Shown here: positions 1-5,341 of the stretch, one piece after another
Layout: every line of letters starts with the position of its first letter
Numbering within the stretch: the first letter of the stretch is position 1
Assembly: GCA_002377605.1 (NCBI GenBank)
Contig: DFQD01000095.1
Location: 1-5,341 of the forward strand
DNA: 5,341 bases
Reading direction: 5' to 3'
DNA from: Gammaproteobacteria bacterium UBA3498
GTDB taxonomy: Bacteria; Pseudomonadota; Gammaproteobacteria; Pseudomonadales; Pseudohongiellaceae
Made by a program: the position numbers and the translations under genes
Notes under the pieces: generated by a model
Told to the model about the DNA's origin: nothing
The model's database searches: none
Seen by the model: only the letters and a program-made list of their open reading frames with translations

Positions 1-698
1 ATCACTTTGGCAACTCCCTGCTCCAGGCATTCGACGATTAAGGCATGGCCTATTGATACTTCAAGGATGTTTGGAATCTGGAGAAATGCCCCCAAATTCA
101 TCAAATCCAGATCATGACCTGCATTGATTCCAATCCCTAATTCGCTAGCACGGGCGGCGGTATCTGCATATGACCGCAAAACTTGTTCTTGCTCGGCCGA
201 ACCAAAACTCGAGGCATATTCCTCGGTGTAGAGCTCAATTCGATTTGCACCAACTCCAGCTGCTTCATCGACGAGACTAGGCACAGGATCTAAAAATAAA
301 CTACTGCGAATTCCTGCATCATGTATTTCATCCAATACTGCTTTCAGTAACTCTTCGTATTGTTTGACTTGCCAGCCGTGATCAGAAGTTAACTGGTCAG
401 GCTCATCGGGAACCAAAGTGCATTGCGAGGGATTGACGCTTAGAACTAAATCCAGAAACTCTCTTGAGGGAAAGCCTTCTATATTAAATTCAACACCTCC
501 CTTTAGCTTTAAAAATTCACTTAGCTCATAAACGTCTTTTCTAGTTATATGTCGTTCGTCCGGTCGCGGATGTACAGTAATACCAGTAACGCCTAATCCG
601 ATTACTCGTTCAGCGAAATCAATAACATTTGGGAAGTCGCGACCACGAGAATTTCGTAGCAATGCGATCTTATTTAAGTTAACACTTAGGATCGTCAT
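1..698 (-). CDS. pdxJ: Pyridoxine 5'-phosphate synthase PdxJ (3' end cut off by window edge)
   Basis: PdxJ closes the pyridine ring of vitamin B6 in the cytoplasm: it condenses 1-deoxy-D-xylulose 5-phosphate with 3-amino-2-oxopropyl phosphate (the PdxA product) to give pyridoxine 5'-phosphate. I translated 232 codons by hand from the ATG at 698-696 with no internal stop. The family length is about 240, so only about ten residues are missing. Visible motifs are the N-terminal SVNLNKIALLRNSRG, then HPRPDERH with His43, Arg45 and His50, Glu70 (aligning with the E. coli catalytic Glu72), IELYT with Glu155, NAGHDL with His195, and a C-terminal SIGHAL phosphate loop. The start is fixed by the family N-terminus and by a GGAAGGG-like ribosome site inside the end of the upstream esterase gene (about 709-715), 10 nt before the ATG. 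The gap to the esterase stop is 4 nt, so it is probably the third gene of the bcp operon. The HPRPDERH signature differs from enteric HLREDRRH. Confidence 0.96.
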   Translation of the reverse strand, partial: MTILSVNLNKIALLRNSRGRDFPNVIDFAERVIGLGVTGITVHPRPDERHITRKDVYELSEFLKLKGGVEFNIEGFPSREFLDLVLSVNPSQCTLVPDEPDQLTSDHGWQVKQYEELLKAVLDEIHDAGIRSSLFLDPVPSLVDEAAGVGANRIELYTEEYASSFGSAEQEQVLRSYADTAARASELGIGINAGHDLDLMNLGAFLQIPNILEVSIGHALIVECLEQGVAKV

Positions 699-702
699 TT
701 AC

Positions 703-1485
703 TTAAGGCCCTTCCTTCAGAAAATCCAGTACTACCTTTTGAAATTTCTGAGGTTTATCTGCATGTAACCAATGTCCCGCCTGCATTATGATCTCGAATT
801 GCGCGTTTGGAAATATTTCCAATATTTCTTCCTTTTGTTGTTCTTTGATGTAGTTTGATAGCGAACCTCTTACAAATAGAGTGGGTTTGCTAAACGGAGT
901 CGAGGCAATGGGTTTTTCTCGTAACCGATGATAATTGTTTTCGATCGATGCCAGATTCATACGCCAACTGTATTTTCCCTGATCATTTCTAATCAGATTC
1001 GTTAACACAAAATTACGAGTAGGCTCATCAAGGATGTAATTTTCTAGAAATTTCCCCGCATCTAAACGGCTTTTAATTTCTTCAAAATCTAAAGCTTTCA
1101 TTCCCTCGATTATCTCAACATGTCCATCCGCTACTTCTGCATAGTCTACTGGAGCTATATCAACGACTAAGAGTTTATTTACCTTGTCTGCTCGAGATAG
1201 TGCCAACTCCATAGCAACTTTCCCTCCCATAGAATGCCCAATGAAGCTCGCTGATGGAATGTTACAGTGATTCATGAGCTCGAGCACATCTTCAGCCATC
1301 GCAGGGTAGTTAAGCTCAGGGTGGTGAAATGAGTCGCCATGGTTTCTTAAATCAACCCCGATAACGGAGTAATGCTCAGCCAGAAAATTACTGTGGGCGC
1401 CCCAGTTGCCGAGACTGCCATATAAGCCATGCAAGATAAGAAGAGGTTCACCTTCATGGGAGTACTGCCGAAAATTTAACAGCAT
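703..1485 (-). CDS. ybfF: YbfF-like alpha/beta-fold esterase
   Basis: A 260-residue cytoplasmic alpha/beta hydrolase close in length and motifs to E. coli YbfF, an esterase active on short acyl esters and reported on acyl-CoA substrates; human ABHD11 is a relative. The sequence shows the oxyanion-hole LHGLYGS at residues 18-24, VDLRNHGDS at 44-52, the nucleophile elbow GHSMGG with Ser85, VVDIAPVDY with Asp109, and the histidine loop AGHWLHADKP with His238. The classical acid position after strand 6 reads RGSLSNY, with no Asp. YbfF also lacks it and is thought to use the Asp of the DIAPVDY strand, so Asp109 is the likely acid here. There is no signal peptide or membrane segment. The ATG at 1485 lies 4 nt after the bcp stop and has only a GAGAG very close to it, so translation is probably coupled to bcp. 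The natural substrate is unknown. Confidence 0.92.
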   Translation of the reverse strand: MLLNFRQYSHEGEPLLILHGLYGSLGNWGAHSNFLAEHYSVIGVDLRNHGDSFHHPELNYPAMAEDVLELMNHCNIPSASFIGHSMGGKVAMELALSRADKVNKLLVVDIAPVDYAEVADGHVEIIEGMKALDFEEIKSRLDAGKFLENYILDEPTRNFVLTNLIRNDQGKYSWRMNLASIENNYHRLREKPIASTPFSKPTLFVRGSLSNYIKEQQKEEILEIFPNAQFEIIMQAGHWLHADKPQKFQKVVLDFLKEGP

Positions 1486-1489
1486 GCTC

Positions 1490-1960
1490 TCAGAGAGATT
1501 CCAAAATTGCCATAACGTCTTCGTGATGAGACTTGGTTTTTACTTTGTCCATGATGTGTGCAATTTTTCCCTTTTTGTCGATAACGAAAGTTGTGCGAAT
1601 GATTCCCATAAACTCTCGCCCCATGAATTTCTTCAAACCCCACACACCATAATTGTCTGCAATAGCATGGTCTTCATCTGACAACAATACAAAGTTCAGA
1701 TCTTCCTTGTCTTCGAACTTTTTAAGGCGAGCCACCGGATCAGGAGAAATTCCCAGTGACACCGCACTAAATTTCGCCAGATCCTTTTTACTATCCCGAA
1801 GTCCACAGGCCTGTACTGTACAACCAGGGGTCATTGCTTTGGGATAAAAGTAGAGAACAACATTCTTCTTGTCCTTAAAGTCTTTCAGGCTGACTTTCTT
1901 TCCATTCTGATCATGCAAAGTGAATACAGGCGCTAAGTTTCCGATCTTTAGGGTTACCAT
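1490..1960 (-). CDS. bcp: Peroxiredoxin Bcp (thioredoxin-dependent thiol peroxidase)
   Basis: A cytoplasmic peroxiredoxin of the BCP/PrxQ type that reduces H2O2 and organic hydroperoxides using thioredoxin. The block YFYPKAMTPGCTVQACGLRD at residues 37-56 closely follows the E. coli Bcp motif. Cys47 is the peroxidatic cysteine in the PxxxTxxC motif, Cys52 is the resolving cysteine five residues on, and Arg122 in IIRTTF is the conserved active-site arginine. LLSDEDH (92-98) and NYGVWG (103-108) are also family blocks. A longer reading begins at a TTG at 1972. I prefer the ATG at 1960: it gives 156 residues, the E. coli length, puts GGAA 7 nt upstream as ribosome site, and leaves a normal MVTLKIGNLAP N-terminus. 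It is the first gene of a three-gene run with a candidate promoter upstream. No OxyR-type spaced ATAG/CTAT operator was seen. Confidence 0.96.
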   Translation of the reverse strand: MVTLKIGNLAPVFTLHDQNGKKVSLKDFKDKKNVVLYFYPKAMTPGCTVQACGLRDSKKDLAKFSAVSLGISPDPVARLKKFEDKEDLNFVLLSDEDHAIADNYGVWGLKKFMGREFMGIIRTTFVIDKKGKIAHIMDKVKTKSHHEDVMAILESL

Positions 1961-2012
1961 TACTTTTTCCAACCTTTTCTACATCAATGTAATAATTTCA
2001 ATCGCTAATGGA

Positions 2013-2041
2013 CTCATGGCCACCTAACCAATGTATGTCAA
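2013..2041 (-). promoter_or_regulatory. Candidate sigma70-type promoter of the bcp-ybfF-pdxJ operon
   Basis: On the minus strand a perfect -35 hexamer TTGACA (2041-2036) is followed by a 17-bp spacer and CATGAG (2018-2013), which matches 3 of 6 bases of TATAAT. Transcription would start near 2006, giving a leader of roughly 46 nt before the bcp ATG. The -35 and the spacing are good; the -10 is weak, so activation by a regulator is possible. Another TTGACT lies upstream at 2084-2079 but has no usable -10 at the right distance. Confidence 0.35.
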
Positions 2042-2252
2042 AATTCCAACCAGATTCAAGAGGATTGCTCCGCTTGCCAGTCAATAAAAGGGCTTTGGAG
2101 TTATTATTAAACTTTCGCCTGTTAGTTTCTCGCCATTGCTAGTCTAATTCATTAATTATCTCCAGAGATCTCAAGACTCCACCTTACATCAAAGCATATT
2201 TCTTTGTAGTTTTGATTTGTACTCTTAGTTCGTGCTACGAATGACTTTCTTT

Positions 2253-2261
2253 TGTTAACAT
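2253..2261 (+). promoter_or_regulatory. Candidate extended -10 element for a leaderless cobB transcript
   Basis: The plus strand reads TG-T-TAACAT: a TGn extension followed by a hexamer matching 4 of 6 bases of TATAAT. It ends 7 nt before the cobB ATG, so transcription would begin at or next to the start codon. No purine-rich ribosome site is visible in the 20 bases before the ATG, which fits a leaderless message. No clear -35 was found, as is usual for extended -10 promoters. The same bases contain the palindrome TGTTAACA, so a repressor site is an alternative reading. Confidence 0.3.
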
Positions 2262-2268
2262 TCGCTGC

Positions 2269-2973
2269 ATGCAAAAGCCCGAGTCCATTGTCATTCTTAC
2301 CGGCGCAGGAATTTCTGCCGAATCTGGTATCGAAACATTTCGTGCAGCTGACGGCTTATGGGCCAATCACCCTGTCGATGAAGTAGCGACTCCCGAAGGA
2401 TTCGAACGCAATCCGCAATTGGTTTACCAGTTTTATAATCAACGTAGAGAGCAACTCCTTTCTCAAGATATCAAGCCAAATGCTGCTCATACCGCACTAG
2501 CAAAATTTGAGCACGACTTCGATGGAACTTTCTTGCTGGTAACTCAGAATATCGATAATTTGCATGAGCGAGCTGGCAGCGAAAATGTCTTACACATGCA
2601 CGGTGAGCTACTGAAAATGCGCTGTTTAAATTCTAAAATGGTTTTTGATATTCGAGAAAGCTTCGACTATGACACTCGCTGTGAATGTTGCCGCTCTCCC
2701 GGAAATCTGCGACCTCATGTAGTTTGGTTTGGCGAAATGCCCTTGCACATTAATCAGATCAACATGGCTTTAGAAGCCTGTGACATTTTTATTGCTATTG
2801 GCACTTCAGGTAACGTGTACCCGGCAGCAGGCTTTTACCAAACAGCCAAGAATTGCCAAGCTCATACCGTAGAGCTCAATTTAGAAAAAACCGGTTCTTC
2901 TTTCGACACTAGTGTTTACGGCCCGGCCACTCAAATTGTTCCCGAATACCTTGAAAAAATTCTCCAGAGCTAA
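2269..2973 (+). CDS. cobB: NAD-dependent protein lysine deacylase CobB (class III sirtuin type)
   Basis: A 234-residue Sir2-family enzyme that removes acetyl and probably succinyl groups from protein lysines, consuming NAD and releasing nicotinamide and O-acyl-ADP-ribose. NAD-binding motifs are TGAGISAESGI (residues 11-21) with TFRAADGLW (23-31), and TQNIDNLH (92-99). MHGEL carries the catalytic His111, and GTSGNVYPAAGF is at 178-189. Tyr56 and Arg59 in FYNQRR form the YxxR pair that marks SIRT5-like desuccinylases and is present in E. coli CobB. The zinc region has Cys119, Cys138, Cys140 and Cys141 rather than two clean CxxC pairs, as in E. coli CobB. It lacks the N-terminal extension of the long E. 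coli form. The start is forced: an in-frame TGA sits at 2242-2244 and ATG 2269 is the first usable codon after it. The gene ends in tandem stops TAATAA. Confidence 0.96.
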   Translation: MQKPESIVILTGAGISAESGIETFRAADGLWANHPVDEVATPEGFERNPQLVYQFYNQRREQLLSQDIKPNAAHTALAKFEHDFDGTFLLVTQNIDNLHERAGSENVLHMHGELLKMRCLNSKMVFDIRESFDYDTRCECCRSPGNLRPHVVWFGEMPLHINQINMALEACDIFIAIGTSGNVYPAAGFYQTAKNCQAHTVELNLEKTGSSFDTSVYGPATQIVPEYLEKILQS

Positions 2974-2992
2974 TAAAGAAGCTAGTTTTCAA
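2951..2992. terminator. Weak inverted repeat between convergent cobB and yyaL
   Basis: TTGAAAA (2951-2957) is matched by its exact reverse complement TTTTCAA (2986-2992), with an inner AGCT (2968-2971) that can pair with AGCT (2980-2983) around an 8-nt loop. It spans the end of cobB, the 21-base gap between stops and nearly reaches the yyaL stop, so it could slow RNA polymerase from both sides. On the minus strand the inner hairpin is followed by a run of six T (2959-2954). The stems are AT-rich and not contiguous, so this is a poor intrinsic terminator at best. Confidence 0.22.
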
Positions 2993-2994
2993 AC

Positions 2995-5319
2995 TTAAAT
3001 TCTGAATGTAACTGAAGTTGGCAAGAGACACCTCTGGTCGTTACAAAGTTGCAGCTCACACTCTAGCTGCGAACTAAAACTCAACTCATCACCAGGCACT
3101 AGAGTTCGTTTTAGGCTGAGTGCTATCTCAATTCTTTTTTCATAGATAGGAATCGTATCTCCCTCAACAGTCGTCATGTATGATTCGCTGTCTGGAAATT
3201 GCAACACGTCAATGCTCCAGTGCTTTTCCTCTTCTGCTAGACAAACTCTAAGGGGCATGTAATTAGGTGAGTTTGCTGTTGGTGCCGTAACATGCCAGCC
3301 CTCAGCAATATCTAGTATTAAACTAATACTTTTCCCAGCAGTGTTCGCTGCATCTACGGTTCGAGCTTTGACTTTGGCCAATCCATGGCCCACATACTGA
3401 ATGAGCTCCCTGCTCCCTTCGTAACAGTTTGCAAGCTGCCTCAACATGCTGACGTGGCTGATAGCATTGTTGTTAATTTCACCAATAAGCGAAGCGATAC
3501 ACTGTTCAGCCCTCTCACTGTATAGTTGTTGACAGCCTTCTTCCAGATAGGCCGAGCGATCTCGAAGACCAATTAAACAAGCTAAAGCCGTAGCCGCCGG
3601 AGCAAATGTAGCACCATCACTAGCACTGCGAGAACGAGTCAGTTGTGGACCCACCTGGTTTGATGGACTGAGAAAAAATCCCATTTCCTTTTCATCCCAG
3701 AAGCTAGTAATACATGCGCACATTAAACTATTTGCCTGTTGCAAATATCTAACCGCTGAGGTGATATCGAATATAGATATCAGCGCTTCAATCAAGTTAA
3801 CATAATCTTCAAGCTGCCCCTCAATAGAAGTAGTTCCGTCCAAGTAGATTCGCCGCAGTGTTCCATCATTACAGAGATTATTAGAAAGAATAAAACCAAG
3901 GGCTTTTTCTGCAGAAACAGTCCAATGTTTCTGCGAAAAATAATCTCCTGCTTTTGCAAGAGAAGTAATCATTGCAGAAGACCAAGCAACAATTAGCTTG
4001 TCATCTCTTAGTGGGTGAATGCGCTGCTCACGAACTTGATAGAGCTTTTTCAAAATCGAATCCAATTTATTTTCAAACTCTGGCCCGAATTGCTTTTCAT
4101 AATCAGTAAAAGGTTTCGAAAGGTTTAAGATATTAGACCCTTCAAAATTTCCTGACTCACTGACACCAAATACATCGACTACAAGCTTTGCTTCGTCCTT
4201 GGAAAGCGCTTCTTGTAATTGGTCTACTGACCAGAGAAAGAAAACACCTTCAGCACCCTCACTATCTGCGTCAGTAGCAGAGTAAAACCCTCCTTCAGAT
4301 AATTGCATATCACGCAAAACATATTCTAGAGTTTGAAAAAGAACTCGTTTGAAGAACGGATTGCCAGAAAGTCTAAATGCATTCAAGTATACGAGGCTCA
4401 ATTGTGATTGGTTGTAAAGCATTTTTTCAAAATGGGGTACTAACCATTCAGCATCTACACTATAACGATGAAACCCGCCGGCAACTTGATCGTAAATTCC
4501 TCCTCGACCCATAGCATCCAGACTACGTGAGGCAAACTCCATAGCATTTACATGACGGTGACGCTCCCCGTGATCCAGCATAAACAACAACAACGGCTCT
4601 TGAGGAAATTTGGGTGCTCCGGCCAACCCTCCCAGGCTCCTATCTTCCCGCTGAAACAATGCCTGACAGACATGACTATTGATTTCTGGCTCTAAAATGG
4701 CAGCTTTTTTTCGTTTACTAAGCATCCTGTCGATGGTTTCACCGATTTTTTTCGCACTAGACTCAAGTTCATCGAATTTTTCATTCCATGCTTCTACAAT
4801 TTGTTGAAGTAGCTTCATAAAGGTTGGAGGTGGAAAATATGTAGCACCAAAAAATGGCCGGCCATCACTTAGCAAGAAGTTCGACATTGGCCAACCACCA
4901 TGCCCTGACATGATTTGCACTCCCATCATGTATGCCTCGTCAATGTCAGGATATTGTTCGCGATCCATCTTGATACTGATGAAATGCTCATTCAGCACTT
5001 TAGCAATTTCTACATTGTCGAAACTTTCCACTTCCATTACATGGCACCAGTGACAGGTTGAATAACCAACCGATAGGAAGATTGGTTTGTGTTCTTGTTG
5101 TGCGATGACGAATGCCTCGCTCCCCCACGGATACCAATTCACTGGATTATGCGCATGTTGTAGAAGATAAGGTGAATCTTCTCGAATCAATCGATTGATA
5201 AATACCGCCGTGCCATCTTCATTTATATGTTCAGTGCGTTTTTCATAGCGTCCCGCTTTCGCAACTTCCAAGTCACGCAGTTCTTCTTCAATGGAATTAT
5301 GGTTAAGTGATTCGCTCAT
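2995..5319 (-). CDS. yyaL: YyaL/SSP411-family thioredoxin-domain protein with C-terminal DsbD-alpha-like domain
   Basis: A 774-residue protein of the SSP411/YyaL family (DUF255), whose biochemical role is unsettled. Residues 1-38 are a charged extension ending YEKRTEHINEDG, with no signal peptide, so a cytoplasmic location is inferred. The thioredoxin-fold domain follows at about 40-200: NRLIREDSPYLLQHAHNPVN, active-site CHWC at Cys89-Cys92, MDREQYPDID at 118-127 and GHGGWPMSNF at 139-148. About 215-640 is the (alpha/alpha)6 barrel-like region with GGIYDQVAGGFHRYSVD, PHFEKMLYNQSQL, GGFYSATDADSEG and RDDKLIVAW. About 640-774 resembles the N-terminal alpha domain of DsbD: LDIAEGWHVTAP at 669-680 and a final Cys759-x4-Cys764 then LLP. 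Most relatives are about 690 residues and end in a short CxxxxCxxP tail. WSS (446-448) replaces the usual WNG. Only AAGAAAAA precedes the ATG, a poor ribosome site. It converges on cobB. Confidence 0.93.
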   Translation of the reverse strand: MSESLNHNSIEEELRDLEVAKAGRYEKRTEHINEDGTAVFINRLIREDSPYLLQHAHNPVNWYPWGSEAFVIAQQEHKPIFLSVGYSTCHWCHVMEVESFDNVEIAKVLNEHFISIKMDREQYPDIDEAYMMGVQIMSGHGGWPMSNFLLSDGRPFFGATYFPPPTFMKLLQQIVEAWNEKFDELESSAKKIGETIDRMLSKRKKAAILEPEINSHVCQALFQREDRSLGGLAGAPKFPQEPLLLFMLDHGERHRHVNAMEFASRSLDAMGRGGIYDQVAGGFHRYSVDAEWLVPHFEKMLYNQSQLSLVYLNAFRLSGNPFFKRVLFQTLEYVLRDMQLSEGGFYSATDADSEGAEGVFFLWSVDQLQEALSKDEAKLVVDVFGVSESGNFEGSNILNLSKPFTDYEKQFGPEFENKLDSILKKLYQVREQRIHPLRDDKLIVAWSSAMITSLAKAGDYFSQKHWTVSAEKALGFILSNNLCNDGTLRRIYLDGTTSIEGQLEDYVNLIEALISIFDITSAVRYLQQANSLMCACITSFWDEKEMGFFLSPSNQVGPQLTRSRSASDGATFAPAATALACLIGLRDRSAYLEEGCQQLYSERAEQCIASLIGEINNNAISHVSMLRQLANCYEGSRELIQYVGHGLAKVKARTVDAANTAGKSISLILDIAEGWHVTAPTANSPNYMPLRVCLAEEEKHWSIDVLQFPDSESYMTTVEGDTIPIYEKRIEIALSLKRTLVPGDELSFSSQLECELQLCNDQRCLLPTSVTFRI

Positions 5320-5327
5320 CAGTTTTT

Positions 5328-5333
5328 CTTATA
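5328..5333 (-). promoter_or_regulatory. Candidate -10 box close to the yyaL start
   Basis: TATAAG on the minus strand (5333-5328) matches 5 of 6 bases of TATAAT and ends 8 nt before the yyaL ATG, which would give a leaderless or nearly leaderless message. The -35 region lies outside the window, so the promoter cannot be judged further. A purine run between it and the ATG could instead act as a weak ribosome site on a longer transcript. Confidence 0.2.
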
Positions 5334-5341
5334 TCTTTCTT

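Larger units (their letters stand above)
1961..2268. other. Divergent intergenic region between bcp and cobB
   Basis: These 308 bases separate the minus-strand bcp operon from plus-strand cobB. No open reading frame of convincing size, RNA gene or long repeat was found. The stretch is AT-rich, especially 2101-2160. It holds a TTGACA-based promoter candidate for bcp (2013-2041), an extended -10 candidate just before cobB (2253-2261), and two 8-bp perfect palindromes: GAGATCTC at 2165-2172 and TGTTAACA at 2253-2260, the second overlapping the cobB -10 candidate. It must carry the control signals for both transcription directions. Confidence 0.8.

Noticed and set aside
1406..1681. Plus-strand 91-codon open frame across the esterase-bcp junction
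   Set aside because: It lies antisense to two well-supported genes, has no ribosome site and no recognisable protein features; it is a shadow.
1653..1847. Plus-strand 64-codon open frame antisense to bcp
   Set aside because: Fully inside bcp on the other strand, with no family resemblance; it is a shadow.
1961..1972. Four-residue longer Bcp starting at TTG 1972
   Set aside because: The AAGG before the TTG is adjacent to it, too close to act as a ribosome site, while the ATG at 1960 has GGAA at 7 nt and gives the family-typical 156 residues.
1979..2017. 12-codon minus-strand ORF (MSPLAIEIITLM) upstream of and in frame with bcp, ended by TAG
   Set aside because: It overlaps the candidate -10 box, so it would not be on the predicted message, and its composition suggests no attenuation logic.
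1985..2035. Direct repeat CAATGTA at 1985-1991 and 2029-2035, 44 bp apart, flanking the bcp promoter candidate
   Set aside because: A 7-bp repeat in AT-rich DNA is expected by chance; there is no symmetry or third copy to support an operator.
2008..2142. 44-codon plus-strand ORF in the bcp-cobB intergenic region
   Set aside because: No ribosome site, no recognisable motif, and it lies over the bcp promoter candidate; a chance open frame.
2165..2172. Perfect palindrome GAGATCTC
   Set aside because: Only 8 bp with no extension on either side; not distinguishable from chance as an operator.

Overview
The window looks like chromosomal housekeeping DNA from a gammaproteobacterium of moderate-to-low GC. 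Bcp and CobB both read very close to the Escherichia coli proteins over their whole length, and the esterase is clearly YbfF-like. The genus cannot be fixed: the PdxJ sequence belongs to the 'HPRPDERH' branch that I associate with Bacteroidetes and Xanthomonas rather than the enteric 'HLREDRRH' branch. No phage, transposon, CRISPR, rRNA or tRNA signal was seen.

Layout. Bases 1-1960 hold three minus-strand genes with 4-nt gaps, read bcp (peroxiredoxin) > ybfF-like esterase > pdxJ (vitamin B6 synthesis; its last few codons run off the left edge and are missing). This looks like one operon, with a plausible sigma70-type promoter at about 2013-2041. Bases 1961-2268 are a 308-bp AT-rich divergent intergenic region. 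Bases 2269-2973 hold cobB on the plus strand, a class III sirtuin-type lysine deacylase. Bases 2995-5319 hold a minus-strand gene for a 774-residue YyaL/SSP411-family protein. It converges on cobB with only 21 bases between the two stop codons.

How the genes fit together. Three of the five products touch thiol or acyl-lysine homeostasis: Bcp reduces hydroperoxides, the YyaL-family protein has a CHWC thioredoxin motif, and CobB strips acetyl and probably succinyl groups from lysines. PdxJ makes pyridoxine phosphate. The esterase shares the bcp-pdxJ transcript but has no obvious metabolic link to either.

I found no new multi-gene system. The points most worth a second look are the C-terminal DsbD-alpha-like domain on the YyaL protein, in place of the usual short tail; the -10-like boxes placed 7-8 nt before the cobB and yyaL start codons, which lack clear Shine-Dalgarno sequences and might be translated from leaderless mRNAs; and the tight bcp-ybfF-pdxJ gene order.
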